Notes under the pieces: generated by a model
What the model was told of the DNA's origin: nothing
What the model saw: the letters and a program-made list of their open reading frames with translations, nothing else
The model's database searches: none
Made by a program: the position numbers and the translations under genes
From: Priapulus caudatus
Lineage: Eukaryota; Priapulida; Priapulimorpha; Priapulimorphida; Priapulidae
Reading direction: 5' to 3'
DNA: 27,646 nt
Assembly (NCBI RefSeq): GCF_000485595.1
Contig: NW_014577078.1
Coordinates: 1,645,218 to 1,672,863 of the forward strand
Shown: piece by piece, positions 16,601 to 23,245 of the stretch
How positions within the stretch are numbered: position 1 is the first letter of the stretch
How the letters are laid out: the number at the start of each line of letters is the position of its first letter

Positions 16601-19160
16601 TTCTTGTATAACATACAACTGTCCCCAGTCACTTGCAGCAGTCTTAGAAGCATATACAATAAGATAGCCGATACATAGTAGCCACAGGAATGGACTTTTC
16701 AGTAAATCTTTCCAAGTAGACTCCGACTGAACAGTATCTGAAAACACAAATCATATCCATGTCATCAGGAGTGAATAAAACTGAATTGATTTTTATTCAC
16801 TCCTGATGTTCTTACATATTAGATAACTTCTCCCCCTACTACCTCTCTAGATCCCTCAACCTCATCATTTTTTTCCTCCTCCCTCAATATTCGGCACCAG
16901 GAATCATATTATGTTATGAAGTATGTGTATATAATAATATATGTGTGAAATTTGTCATTATTAGCTCCTGATATTAACAATACAAATTATATATTTATTT
17001 ATTTATTAAAATGCAGAGTATGTAATAGTTATGTCTCCCTCACATATGTACATTATTCTCAAATTAATCACACATTTGTATGTAAACCAGTAGATTCCGC
17101 ACCAGCATCACCCTTCTTGGATTTCTGAGTTGTATCCTTGACGATGTTTTCCAGCCCAACGTCAGAAGGCTTGTCGACCACAAACAGCACAGCGACTGCA
17201 GCCAGGCCGAGTGATATCACTCCTACAAAAGAAAAAAAATAGGTGCTGCACATATATTCAATGATTATACATTCATCATATATTGATTGCCATCAATGAC
17301 AATGATGCTATGCCATGGTGCATATACCATATCTGCCATAAATCGACAACTAATTTGCTACCCAATTGAAGTGGTAAAGAGTCAAACAAGAAGGTAATGG
17401 TTAATTAGCACAATATGACCAAAGATTGAATGTCAACTAGATGTGTATATTTCAAAAACAATAGCATCACTCAGTAAAGTCTCTCAAATTTGCTGGTATT
17501 TACCTGGCAGTTGGAGACTGTATCTCCAGCCAAAATTTGTGATAAGGAATGCTGCCACTAGGGGTGCCACGCTGCCTGACACATTTTGGCTGGTTGAAAG
17601 AATACTCCACCATGTCCCAAACTGTGCTGGGTTCCACCACTGTCAATACAATATTATTGTAATATGGTACACGTAGAGATGGCTGCATTCAAAAATTCAT
17701 AAACAACACATCAATTTTGTCTCAAGAGCTCTAAAAGGATTTCTACGTACATTTGATTTAATATGCGAGCACCACGAACCATTGTATTTAGTCCACCTTT
17801 TGTAGTACAACTATATAGAGAATTATATACACACTATATTATATAACTTCCACCTAGCTTAACAAACATATGGTATGAATGTGAACGAGCTACGCAGACA
17901 TTAAGGTGTAAATGTAGATAGGAGTTCCACGACACAAATCAGCATGTCTATTAATTCCCCAACTTACCTGCCTAAGCACCTTTGCACAGGATGGCCACCC
18001 ACAACCTTGCGCTAGTCCACACATAAACCATAGTGCAGTGAACATCATGACATCATTGCACAAAGGAAGCACAAGAACAACCAGTCCACTGACGAATAGG
18101 CCAGAAGCAAATAGTATCTTGGCACTTATCTTGTCAGATAGGACACCACCAAGGAACTTGCTAACAGCATACGCAGTTGTTTGACTCGTAACTATAAGAC
18201 CTGCAATTATAAGGAAGACTAATGTACAGAACACAATAAGTGCAGGCATTTGTGTAATAAAAATAACAGAGAAACCCATACGTTTTCATTAAGGACTAAA
18301 AGAGCTCTAATTTAGAATAAGGTATATATATACTGCTAAATGCAACATACACTTGTTCAAATATTCTGAACTGCATCGGGCCCAAATGAATCTGTATCAG
18401 AGGGTGTTATTTGCAGAATTGTCATTGTAATACCATCTCACATAGAAATGCAAATTTATGCCAGAGCTAAACAATTCACCAAACAACTTTTAAGCCTAGT
18501 TATTTTTGCTATCTATTTGCATGCAACGACAATATTTACTGTGTTTTCATATCAGTAGTTTCTAGTCAAAAATATGCACTTCAATGATATATATATGGAA
18601 TTACAATGACCTCTGGTGGAAGTCACCAACCTTTTATCTAAAGATAAACCCGTAGAGTATCACCGATTCAATTCGCACTAGTTTAAACACCCTTTACGCA
18701 GCAGGCCTTTTCACAATGATAGTTGTCAAGGATTCGTGTTTTTATAAGATCATTTCCCCCAAGTAGCTCGTGACACGTCTATCGAAATTCTATTGTTCAT
18801 GATATCCAGAAAATTTCTGCACTACCAGTGTAAACAAACTTAATGTAAACGTCCATTGTCCTTACGAAAACCTTATAGTTTTTAATGTTAAGAGAGTTTG
18901 CCCAAAGTATCTTAGTATGTGTCACAAATTAAGATAATTTTATCACTGTTCACAAGGATCTATGGACCATTCACATATCAACACAGTTATAGATACCCCA
19001 GTGTTATTTGCTCACCCAACTGGCTCTTGTCGAAGCCTTCCTCAATAAGAGCTGGGAAAGCATATGTGAATGAGCGCCGATCATACATGTAGGTCATGTA
19101 GCCCACATACATGCTCACAAATATTGCAAGCTGATATTTGAAGAACCCCTCAGAAGCCAT
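10473..19160 (-). CDS. SLC37A4: Glucose-6-phosphate transporter SLC37A4, nine coding exons
   Basis: SLC37A4 is an ER-membrane major-facilitator antiporter that exchanges cytosolic glucose-6-phosphate for phosphate and feeds glucose-6-phosphatase. The exons I joined are 19160-19016, 18200-17968, 17639-17504, 17222-17088, 16737-16579, 14922-14834, 13874-13755, 11703-11565 and 10639-10473. Their phases fit throughout, giving 1323 bases including the stop and 440 residues, against 429 in the human protein as I recall it. Matching landmarks are Arg28 in YDRRSF, GLAQGCGWPSC at about 110-120, NPAQFGTWW at about 129-137, SDWGQLYVIQE, ISSVETGG, ECAPTHLSGTSHA and GGMLAGLP...AKHYNW. The start MASEGFF aligns with human MAAQGYG and has AAGATGG context. 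The C-terminus KKHE is a KKxx ER-retrieval signal. Introns run from 281 to 2051 bases and hold many repeats. The least certain junction is the exon 4 donor. Confidence 0.95.
10755..10800. mobile_element. Hairpin H in SLC37A4 intron 8
   Basis: AAGAGCTAATAAT (10760-10772) pairs with ATTATTGGCTCTT (10779-10791) with one mismatch across a 6-base loop. On the minus strand the edge reads ATATCAAGAG, the same inner edge seen in palindromes A and B. Confidence 0.5.
10801..11564. other. Remainder of SLC37A4 intron 8
   Basis: AT-rich intronic sequence with no further gene or clear repeat. A direct repeat of CATCTACG(A/G)AA lies near 10980-11000, and TACTCCTAAG(G/A)AAATCTC repeats near 11450-11495. Confidence 0.4.
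11565..11703 (-). CDS. SLC37A4: SLC37A4 exon 8
   Basis: The acceptor is TTACAAG|GTGCTC and the donor AAACT|GTAAGT. It encodes a Gly-rich helix and FGVVASECAPTHLSGTSHAF plus VALAAN, one of the best-matched segments to human SLC37A4 ([23 protein letters not shown]). Confidence 0.95.
11806..11992. repeat. CATC tetranucleotide and TA microsatellites
   Basis: GATC/TATC words grade into CATC and CCATC repeats from about 11870 to 11965, followed by a (TA)n tract that ends at the dispersed motif described next. It lies inside SLC37A4 intron 7. Confidence 0.8.
11993..12036 (+). repeat. Dispersed ACTAGC...ACCCGGCGTTGCCCGGG motif, copy 1
   Basis: Directly after a TA tract the sequence reads ACTAGCGGG-ATACCCGGCGTTGCCCGGGG. 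CCCGG and CCGGG can form a small hairpin. A related copy lies at 26090-26130. This kind of motif recurs at ends of invertebrate repeats, but I do not assign a family. Confidence 0.5.
12107..12450 (-). mobile_element. tRNA-derived SINE-like element, copy 1, with pentamer tail
   Basis: On the minus strand, a tRNA-like head (12450-12379) carries an A-box-like CAGCGCAGTGG at 12433-12443 and a B-box GGTTCAAGTCC at 12382-12392. These are RNA polymerase III internal promoter elements, 40 bases apart. A 135-base A/T-rich body follows, then a tail of ATGGG/ATGGC pentamers at about 12244-12107. It lies in SLC37A4 intron 7 in the gene's own orientation. Confidence 0.7.
12491..13020 (-). mobile_element. 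tRNA-derived SINE-like element, copy 2, with pentamer tail
   Basis: On the minus strand the head has a perfect A-box TAGCCGAATGG (13002-13012) and a perfect B-box GGTTCGAATCC (12958-12968), spaced by 33 bases. The anticodon-loop position reads CTCCAAA. A body of about 290 bases leads into GGGAT-type pentamers at about 12664-12491. The body-tail junction is identical to copy 1 over about 79 bases (12619-12697 against 12201-12279). The head and body differ in sequence and length. It is not a functional tRNA, since no 7-bp acceptor stem closes. Confidence 0.7.
13117..13666. other. Assembly gap (550 N)
   Basis: The gap is bounded by a T-rich run on the left and an AT/GT microsatellite (13667-13725) on the right. 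It falls in SLC37A4 intron 7 and removes no coding exon, since exon phases on both sides fit. Confidence 0.99.
13667..13725. repeat. AT then GTGC/TGCG microsatellite
   Basis: A (AT)n tract is followed by GTGTGTGGGC and TGCGTGCGTGC units. This simple sequence probably caused the neighbouring assembly gap. Confidence 0.85.
13755..13874 (-). CDS. SLC37A4: SLC37A4 exon 7
   Basis: The acceptor is TTTTCAG|AAAAGT and the donor TCTGAG|GTAAAT. Its 40 codons in phase 0 encode a hydrophilic loop (KSRGDTSDSSPR) and one membrane helix (IGVLIFVGVVFTLFHALVYI). Confidence 0.92.
14484..14526. repeat. AGGT tetranucleotide microsatellite
   Basis: About ten TAGG units occur in SLC37A4 intron 6 (13875-14833). 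The rest of that intron, apart from the hairpin-ended repeat below, shows nothing I recognise. Confidence 0.85.
14555..14803 (+). mobile_element. Hairpin-ended retroposon-like repeat, copy 1
   Basis: This dispersed unit has a GACG-rich stretch (GACGGACAGACGGACGGACG, about 14723-14742). It ends in a hairpin in which AGCTCATCTTGAC pairs with GTCAAGGCGAGCT, then AAAAA. A second intronic copy with the same order of parts but a changed stem is at 15880-16296. A terminal stem-loop with a short A-rich end suggests a non-autonomous retroposon; the family is unknown to me. Confidence 0.55.
14834..14922 (-). CDS. SLC37A4: SLC37A4 exon 6
   Basis: The acceptor is TTCTATAG|GAAGTG and the donor AGAAAG|GTATAC. 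It encodes SAFISSVETGGVIGSVIAGY and LTDWLVRRK, matching human [24 protein letters not shown]. Confidence 0.95.
15022..15879. other. SLC37A4 intron 5, left part
   Basis: There is no coding signal; two short plus-strand frames (15080-15310, 15223-15462) carry no motif. A CTCF-like word CCACGAGATGGCGC lies at 15317-15330. Confidence 0.4.
15880..16296 (+). mobile_element. Hairpin-ended retroposon-like repeat, copy 2
   Basis: It contains two clusters of TGACCTTTGACC words (about 15931-15952 and 16105-16124) and the approximate internal repeat GTCGAGC(C/G)GTT(T/A)AGATTTGTGCC. It then has a GACGGACGACCGGACG tract and a terminal hairpin AGCTGCATCTGAC/GTCAGATGAGCT. Part order agrees with copy 1. It lies in SLC37A4 intron 5. 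Confidence 0.55.
16579..16737 (-). CDS. SLC37A4: SLC37A4 exon 5
   Basis: The acceptor is TGTTTTCAG|ATACTG and the donor CTAG|GTATTA. It encodes DTVQSESTWKDLLKSPFLWL through SDWGQLYVIQELGGSQYL, the counterpart of human LQELLLSPYLWVL...CTDWGQFFLIQEKGQ. Confidence 0.95.
16763..16808. mobile_element. Palindromic insertion E in SLC37A4 intron 4
   Basis: CATCAGGAGTGAATAAAA pairs perfectly with TTTTATTCACTCCTGATG over 18 bases, with a 10-base loop. It sits only 25 bases before exon 5 on the gene strand, inside the region where the branch point should be. Its CAGGAGTG edge is that of copies A and B; its AATAAAA arm is unique. Confidence 0.8.
16891..16975. mobile_element. Possible decayed palindrome F
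   Basis: CACCAGGAATCATATTATG on the left and CATTATTAGCTCCTGATATT on the right resemble the two edges of the family, but the arms pair poorly. This is a weak call. Confidence 0.3.
17088..17222 (-). CDS. SLC37A4: SLC37A4 exon 4
   Basis: The acceptor is TTTTGTAG|GAGTGA. It encodes GVISLGLAAVAVLFVVDKPS and DVGLEN, matching the human helix followed by NEPADVGLRN, then a Lys-rich loop. The end is uncertain: ACTG|GTTTAC is used here because the phase fits, but G|GTGATG and G|GTGCGG a little earlier are in the same phase. The loop length may therefore be shorter by a few residues. Confidence 0.8.
17504..17639 (-). CDS. SLC37A4: SLC37A4 exon 3
   Basis: The acceptor is TTGACAG|TGGTGG and the donor TGCCAG|GTAAAT. 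It encodes WWNPAQFGTWWSILSTSQNV and the following helix up to the SLQLPG segment, matching the human FEPSQFGTWWAILSTSMN region. Confidence 0.95.
17968..18200 (-). CDS. SLC37A4: SLC37A4 exon 2
   Basis: The acceptor is ATTGCAG|GTCTTA and the donor CGCAG-type AGGCAG|GTAAGTT. It encodes residues 49-126, including TSQTTAYAVSKFLGGVLSD and GLAQGCGWPSC. The Trp of GWPSC corresponds to human Trp118, a glycogen-storage-disease Ib position. Confidence 0.95.
18201..19015. other. SLC37A4 intron 1
   Basis: It is an 815-base intron with GT-AG ends. I see nothing repeated or coding in it beyond short AT-rich runs. Confidence 0.6.
19016..19160 (-). CDS. SLC37A4: SLC37A4 exon 1 (coding part)
   Basis: It encodes residues 1-48 plus one base, starting MASEGFFKYQ. 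It includes the first membrane helix and the conserved Arg28. The donor is TTGG|GTGAGC. An in-frame extension runs upstream to 19274, but TTGCTTGCAG at about 19243-19252 looks like a splice acceptor, so that part is probably 5' UTR in a second exon. Confidence 0.92.
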
Positions 19161-19455
19161 CTTTAATCTTTTTTTACTAGTCGAGCTGTCCACAACCAGC
19201 CACACACACTGTCGATCATGTGGTTTCTCAGGTTGATAAAATCTGCAAGCAAAATTCGATAGGAACTTAAACATGAGTGCAAATATGACATAAAAATGGG
19301 CCGTTTTCAGTTGAGGAGTAGAGGATATTCAGTTGTTTGGGGTATATTGATACATCCACGTGAATTATGAATATATAAGTCCATCCACTAGCTTGTTTTC
19401 AAGTATGTACTTTTTATACACTTGCGTTACCGCGCGTATGTTAAACAGTGATACA
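19161..19455 (-). promoter_or_regulatory. 5' flank of SLC37A4
   Basis: It lies directly upstream of the SLC37A4 start and is inferred to include the 5' UTR and promoter. It contains one perfect CACGTG at 19357-19362, about 197 bases upstream of the ATG, without a second E-box at five-base spacing. No TATA box at a defined distance is called. Confidence 0.35.
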
Positions 19456-20312
19456 GGGAGGAAGTCGCGGAGGAGGGGGAGAACGTGGGGGAGGAGGTGG
19501 AGGAGAAGGAGGAAAGGAGGAGAGGAGGAAGAGAGGAGAAGGAAAGGAGGAGAGGAGGAGAGGAGGTGGAGGAGAGGTGGAGGAGAGGAGGTAAGGGAGA
19601 AGAGAAGAAGCAGAGAGGAGGAGGAGGGAAGGCGAGAGAGCGAGTAGGAGGGACCATGGAGGAGATGAGAGGAAGAGGAGAGGAGGGGAGGAGGAGGGAG
19701 GAGGTGAGGAGGAGAGGAGAGGAGGAGAGGAGGAGAGGAGGCGGAACAGAATGAGAGGAGGTGGAGGAGGAGAGGAGGAGGAGGAGAGGAGGAGGAGAGG
19801 AGGGAGAGGAGAGGAGAGGAGGAGAAGGAAGAGAAGAGGAAGGGAGGAGAGGAGGTGGAGGAAGAGGAGAGGAGGAGGAGAAAGAGGAAGAGAGGAGGAG
19901 GAGAGGAGGAGAAGAAGAGGCGGAGAAGGAGGAAGAGGAGGGGAGGAGGTGGAGGAGGAGAGGAGGGTGGAGGAGAAGAGAGAGGAGGAGAGGAGAGGAG
20001 GAAGAAGGAGGTGGAGGAGGAGGGAGAGAGGAGAGGAGGAGAGGAGGAGGAGAGAGGAGGAGGAGGAGAGGAGAGAGGAGGAGGAGAGAGAGGGGAGGAG
20101 GAGAGGAGGTGGAGGGAGGAGAGGAAGAAAGAAGGAGAGGCAGGAGAGGGACGAGGAGAGGAGAGGGAGGAGAGGAGGAGAGGAGAAGAGGAGAGGAGGA
20201 GAGAGATGAGGAGAGGTGGTGGAGGAGAGCAGGAGGAGAGAGAGGAGAGGAGGAGGAGAGGAGGAGAAGGAAGAGGAGAGGAGGTGGATGAGGAGGAGGA
20301 GAGGAGGAGGAG
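19456..20312. repeat. ~860-bp polypurine (GGA/GAG) tract
   Basis: The plus strand is almost entirely G and A, arranged as irregular GGAGGA/GAGAGGA words with rare T or C. Its minus strand is therefore a polypyrimidine template, 300-1150 bases upstream of the SLC37A4 start codon. Such tracts can adopt triplex H-DNA. The long Arg/Glu/Gly frames it generates are composition artefacts. Confidence 0.95.
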
Positions 20313-20620
20313 AATCTATGATCTTATTATCCTATATCACTATCTACTGATTAAAGCCGGGTTCTACCATCCCATATCACTCTCTACTGTTTTGAGCGCA
20401 AGCTTCTACATTTCATATCACAATCTATTGATTGAAGCCAAAGGTCCTATACCATCCAATATCGCTCTCTATTGTTTGAAGCCAAGCTTTGCTACCATTT
20501 CATATCACAATCTATTGATTGCACCAAGGTCCTATACCATCCAATATCGCTCTCTACTGTTGAAGCCAAGCTTCTACCATTTCATATCACAATCTATTGA
20601 TTGAAGCCAAGGTCCTATAC
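20313..20620 (+). repeat. ~42-bp satellite array, left part
   Basis: Subunits of about 41-43 bases alternate between two forms. One reads GAAGCCAAGCTTCTACC then ATTTCATATCACAATCTATT; the other reads CCAAGGTCCTATACC then ATCCAATATCGCTCTCTACT. About eight subunits are present, so the higher-order unit is about 84 bases. The array is cut at 20620 by an insertion and resumes at 21573. Confidence 0.9.
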
Positions 20621-21572
20621 CAGGCTTTCAGATTTGAAAAGTACAGGACTACTAATGACTCCCCTAGGACACCATAGGGGACTTTTCAGCGACTCCATAA
20701 TCACACCTTAAGAGGCATGATGGAGAGCTGCCACTAAAAAATCCACACCTCTTAAGAGGCATGATGGAGAGCTCCACTAAAAGTCACAGCCTTTAAAGGA
20801 TGATGGAGAGCTCCTTTGAGGGCTCTCCAATCATGCCTCTTGGGGTGTGATATGAAACCATGACCAATCTCAGTCTAGAAGTGAAATCAAAAACGAAAAT
20901 TGGGATGTCATGTCAATCTACTGATTATCATTCATCTCACCCTTCATTTATTCAATGGCTTTGTCAGGGATTACATTCTTTTCATCCAACAACCCAACAC
21001 TAGCACACAGATTATAAAAAGAGTTGATCGGATGTAAAAAAAACTTGTTTTATTTATTCTGTTTCCTCCTTAGAGATTCTAATCCATGTACCTGCATATT
21101 TCAGCACAAATATCATCACAATCCATACAAACTAGCCAAATTACTTGTACGTAGTAGCCACGTATGTAGGCCCCTCCATCCCTACGACTTTTCACGTTGG
21201 CCAGAAAAACACTTCTCGCGCACGTTATAGTAGAAACGAGCAGGTAACTTGTGGCTACCGTATAGGTACCTGTATTTGGATGCTGTTGTTTAGTTGTATT
21301 TATATATATATAAAACCAGAGGGTAGTAACCAGACCTAGTAGCCTCTGCCATACGTTTCCAGTTACTTACACACCACAAAGTTGTTTGTGTGTTGCTAAC
21401 CTTTTTGTACCCCCCCTACATTGAGAACTCTATGAAGCGCTATTTCAACATATAGATATACTTTTGGTGGCGCGATTTCAACCACTTTTATGAGGCGCGA
21501 TGATGCGCGCTACCATGGCACATTTTGGGTGCGCGGTGGAGCGCGATCGCGCCCCTTAAAAATGAAAGCCTG
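20621..21572. mobile_element. 952-bp hAT-like element inserted in the satellite
   Basis: The ends CAGGCTTTCA and TGAAAGCCTG are perfect 10-base inverted repeats. CTATAC flanks both sides (20615-20620 and 21573-21578), and removing the element with one CTATAC restores the satellite unit GGTCCTATACCATCC. The left part carries three direct copies and one inverted copy of a ~30-base word around AGGCATGATGGAGAGCT (20703-20850). The right end is GCGCGATCGCGCCCC-rich. No transposase frame is visible, so the element is non-autonomous. CAGG ends suggest hAT, although the visible duplication is 6 rather than 8 bases. Confidence 0.85.
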
Positions 21573-21885
21573 CTATACCATCCAATATCACTCTCTACTG
21601 TTTGAAGCCAAGCTTCTACCATTTCCTATCACAATCTATTGATTGAAGCCAAGGTCCTACCATCCAATATCACTCTACTGTTTGAAGCCAATTAAGGTCC
21701 CTACCATCCAATATCACTCTCTACTGTTTGAAGCCAAGGTCCTACCATCCAATATCATTCTCTACTGATTGAAGCCAGGGTCCTACCATCCCATATCACT
21801 ACTGTTTGAAGCCAAGTTTCTAACATTTCATATTACTATCTACTGAATGAAGCCAAGTTCCTATCGTTCCATACCAGTCTCTATC
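21573..21885 (+). repeat. ~42-bp satellite array, right part
   Basis: It continues the array after the insertion with about seven subunits, mostly of the GGTCCTACCATCCAATATC type. The last ones are increasingly diverged before the array stops near 21885. Confidence 0.9.
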
Positions 21886-21959
21886 ATAAACCATGTCTTT
21901 ATACGTATGAAGATTTTTAGAATTGTATCTCAACTCGTTCGCGTTCCATGTGTAGTAAC

Positions 21960-22180
21960 TGCACTTTCTTACCGGGCCATAGCAACGCTGCCTGTAAAGC
22001 TATGGGCATTACCGCGAGTGCATATTTGCTAATTAATTAGGCTAATTGTGCGTCAATAAACTCGACACTCACAGAGATTATTGCTAAGACATGTATCATC
22101 ATGCATGTAGAATTCTAGAAGCCTATCTGGGCATTACCGCGCGTGAATGACAGCTAATTAACTAGAAAGGGCAGTTGTCG
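21960..22180 (+). repeat. ~222-bp repeat unit, copy 1
   Basis: Markers in order are CTATGGGCATTACCGCG, GCTAATTAATTAG, GTGCGTCAATAAACTCGACA, GAGATTATTG and ACATGTATCATCATGC. The same order recurs at 22960-23245 and 24433-24720. Confidence 0.8.
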
Positions 22181-22199
22181 CCAACTACATGTACCCCGT

Positions 22200-22858
22200 G
22201 TTCTCTCCCAAAATGTGTAAGTATAACGATGTTTGGACGCGCTAGGTCAATTAGGGGCAGAGATTATAGAGGCGGAAGGGAAAATGATCAAAGGTCAAGG
22301 TAAAGGTCAAATAAAGGTTGTAGTGACCTGGTTTTGATACGCGACACACCTTCTTCCCCCAAGATTGTATAGTAATACGCAATTGGTAGCGCTAGGTAAA
22401 TAAGCAGGCCGAGTTATAGAGGCGGAAGGGAAATACGATCAAGGTCAAAGTAAGGTCAAATAAAAGGTCGTAGTGACGCTTGGTTTGGTAAGCGCTAGTC
22501 AATTAGGAGGCCTGAGTTAGACGAGCAGAAGGCAAATGTGATGCAAAGGTTACAGTAAAGGTCAAATGAAAGGGTCGCAGTGATCGGCTGGTGTTGTACG
22601 GCCTGCTCACCTTCTCCCCAAGATGGTAAGTATACCAAGTTGTGGTAGGCTAGGTCAATTAGGGACCCGAGTTAGAGAGTCAGAATGGAAATATGATCAA
22701 GGTCAAGGTAAAGGTCAAATAAAGGTCGCCAGTGACCTGGTTTTTGTCACTCATGGCACACCTTCTCTCCCCAAAGATTGTGTAAGTATAACGCAAGTTT
22801 GGTCATGCTAGGTCAATTAGAGGTCGAGTTTACTAGTAGTGCGGAAGGGAAATTCTTC
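22200..22858 (+). repeat. ~130-150-bp tandem array rich in AGGTCA half-sites
   Basis: About five diverged units each contain GCTAGGTCAATTAG, GAGTTATAGAGGCGGAAGGG-like sequence and a cluster such as CAAGGTCAAGGTAAAGGTCA, then AAATAAAGGTCG and AGTGACCTGGTTTT. AGGTCA is the nuclear-receptor half-site, and each cluster carries direct repeats of it. No gene is seen. Confidence 0.85.
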
Positions 22859-22959
22859 TGCGGCGGACCCGCGAGCGGCGGGCAGCGGCAGCGGCTGGGG
22901 ACACGGGCCCGAAACGATAGTATCTCGGGCCAAACGTTCGTCGCGAGGGATACAACTTA
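22859..22959. other. GC-rich island between arrays
   Basis: GCGGCGGACCCGCGAGCGGC followed by a GGCAGCGGCAGCGG run is compositionally unlike both neighbouring arrays. No identity is assigned. Confidence 0.4.
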
Positions 22960-23245
22960 GACTAAATCGTGGCGTCATAAACTCGACGACTCTCACGAGA
23001 GATTATTGGCTAAGTACATGTATCATCATATGCAATGTAGACATTCTAGAAGAACGTAACTTCATATTAGTTCTGCGAAGATATGAATAGTAAAGTACAC
23101 TTTCCTACTGGCATACGCCCTACTATGCCTGGCATGAAGCCTATGAGCATTACGCGCGGTAAATTACAGCTAATTAATTAGACTAATCGTGTGTCAGATA
23201 AACTACGCGACACTGCACGAGGGATCATTGGCTAAGATATGTATG
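22960..23245 (+). repeat. ~222-bp repeat, copies 2 and 3 (left part)
   Basis: The anchor word around ACTAAATCGTGGCGTC recurs about 220 bases later as GACTAATCGTGTGTC. Copy 3 is cut at 23245, after GCTAAGATATGTATG, by the next element. Confidence 0.8.

Noticed and set aside
19485-20604. Long Arg/Glu/Gly-rich reading frames up to 249 codons
   Set aside because: They are the translation of the polypurine tract in several overlapping frames at once; no domain and no gene context.
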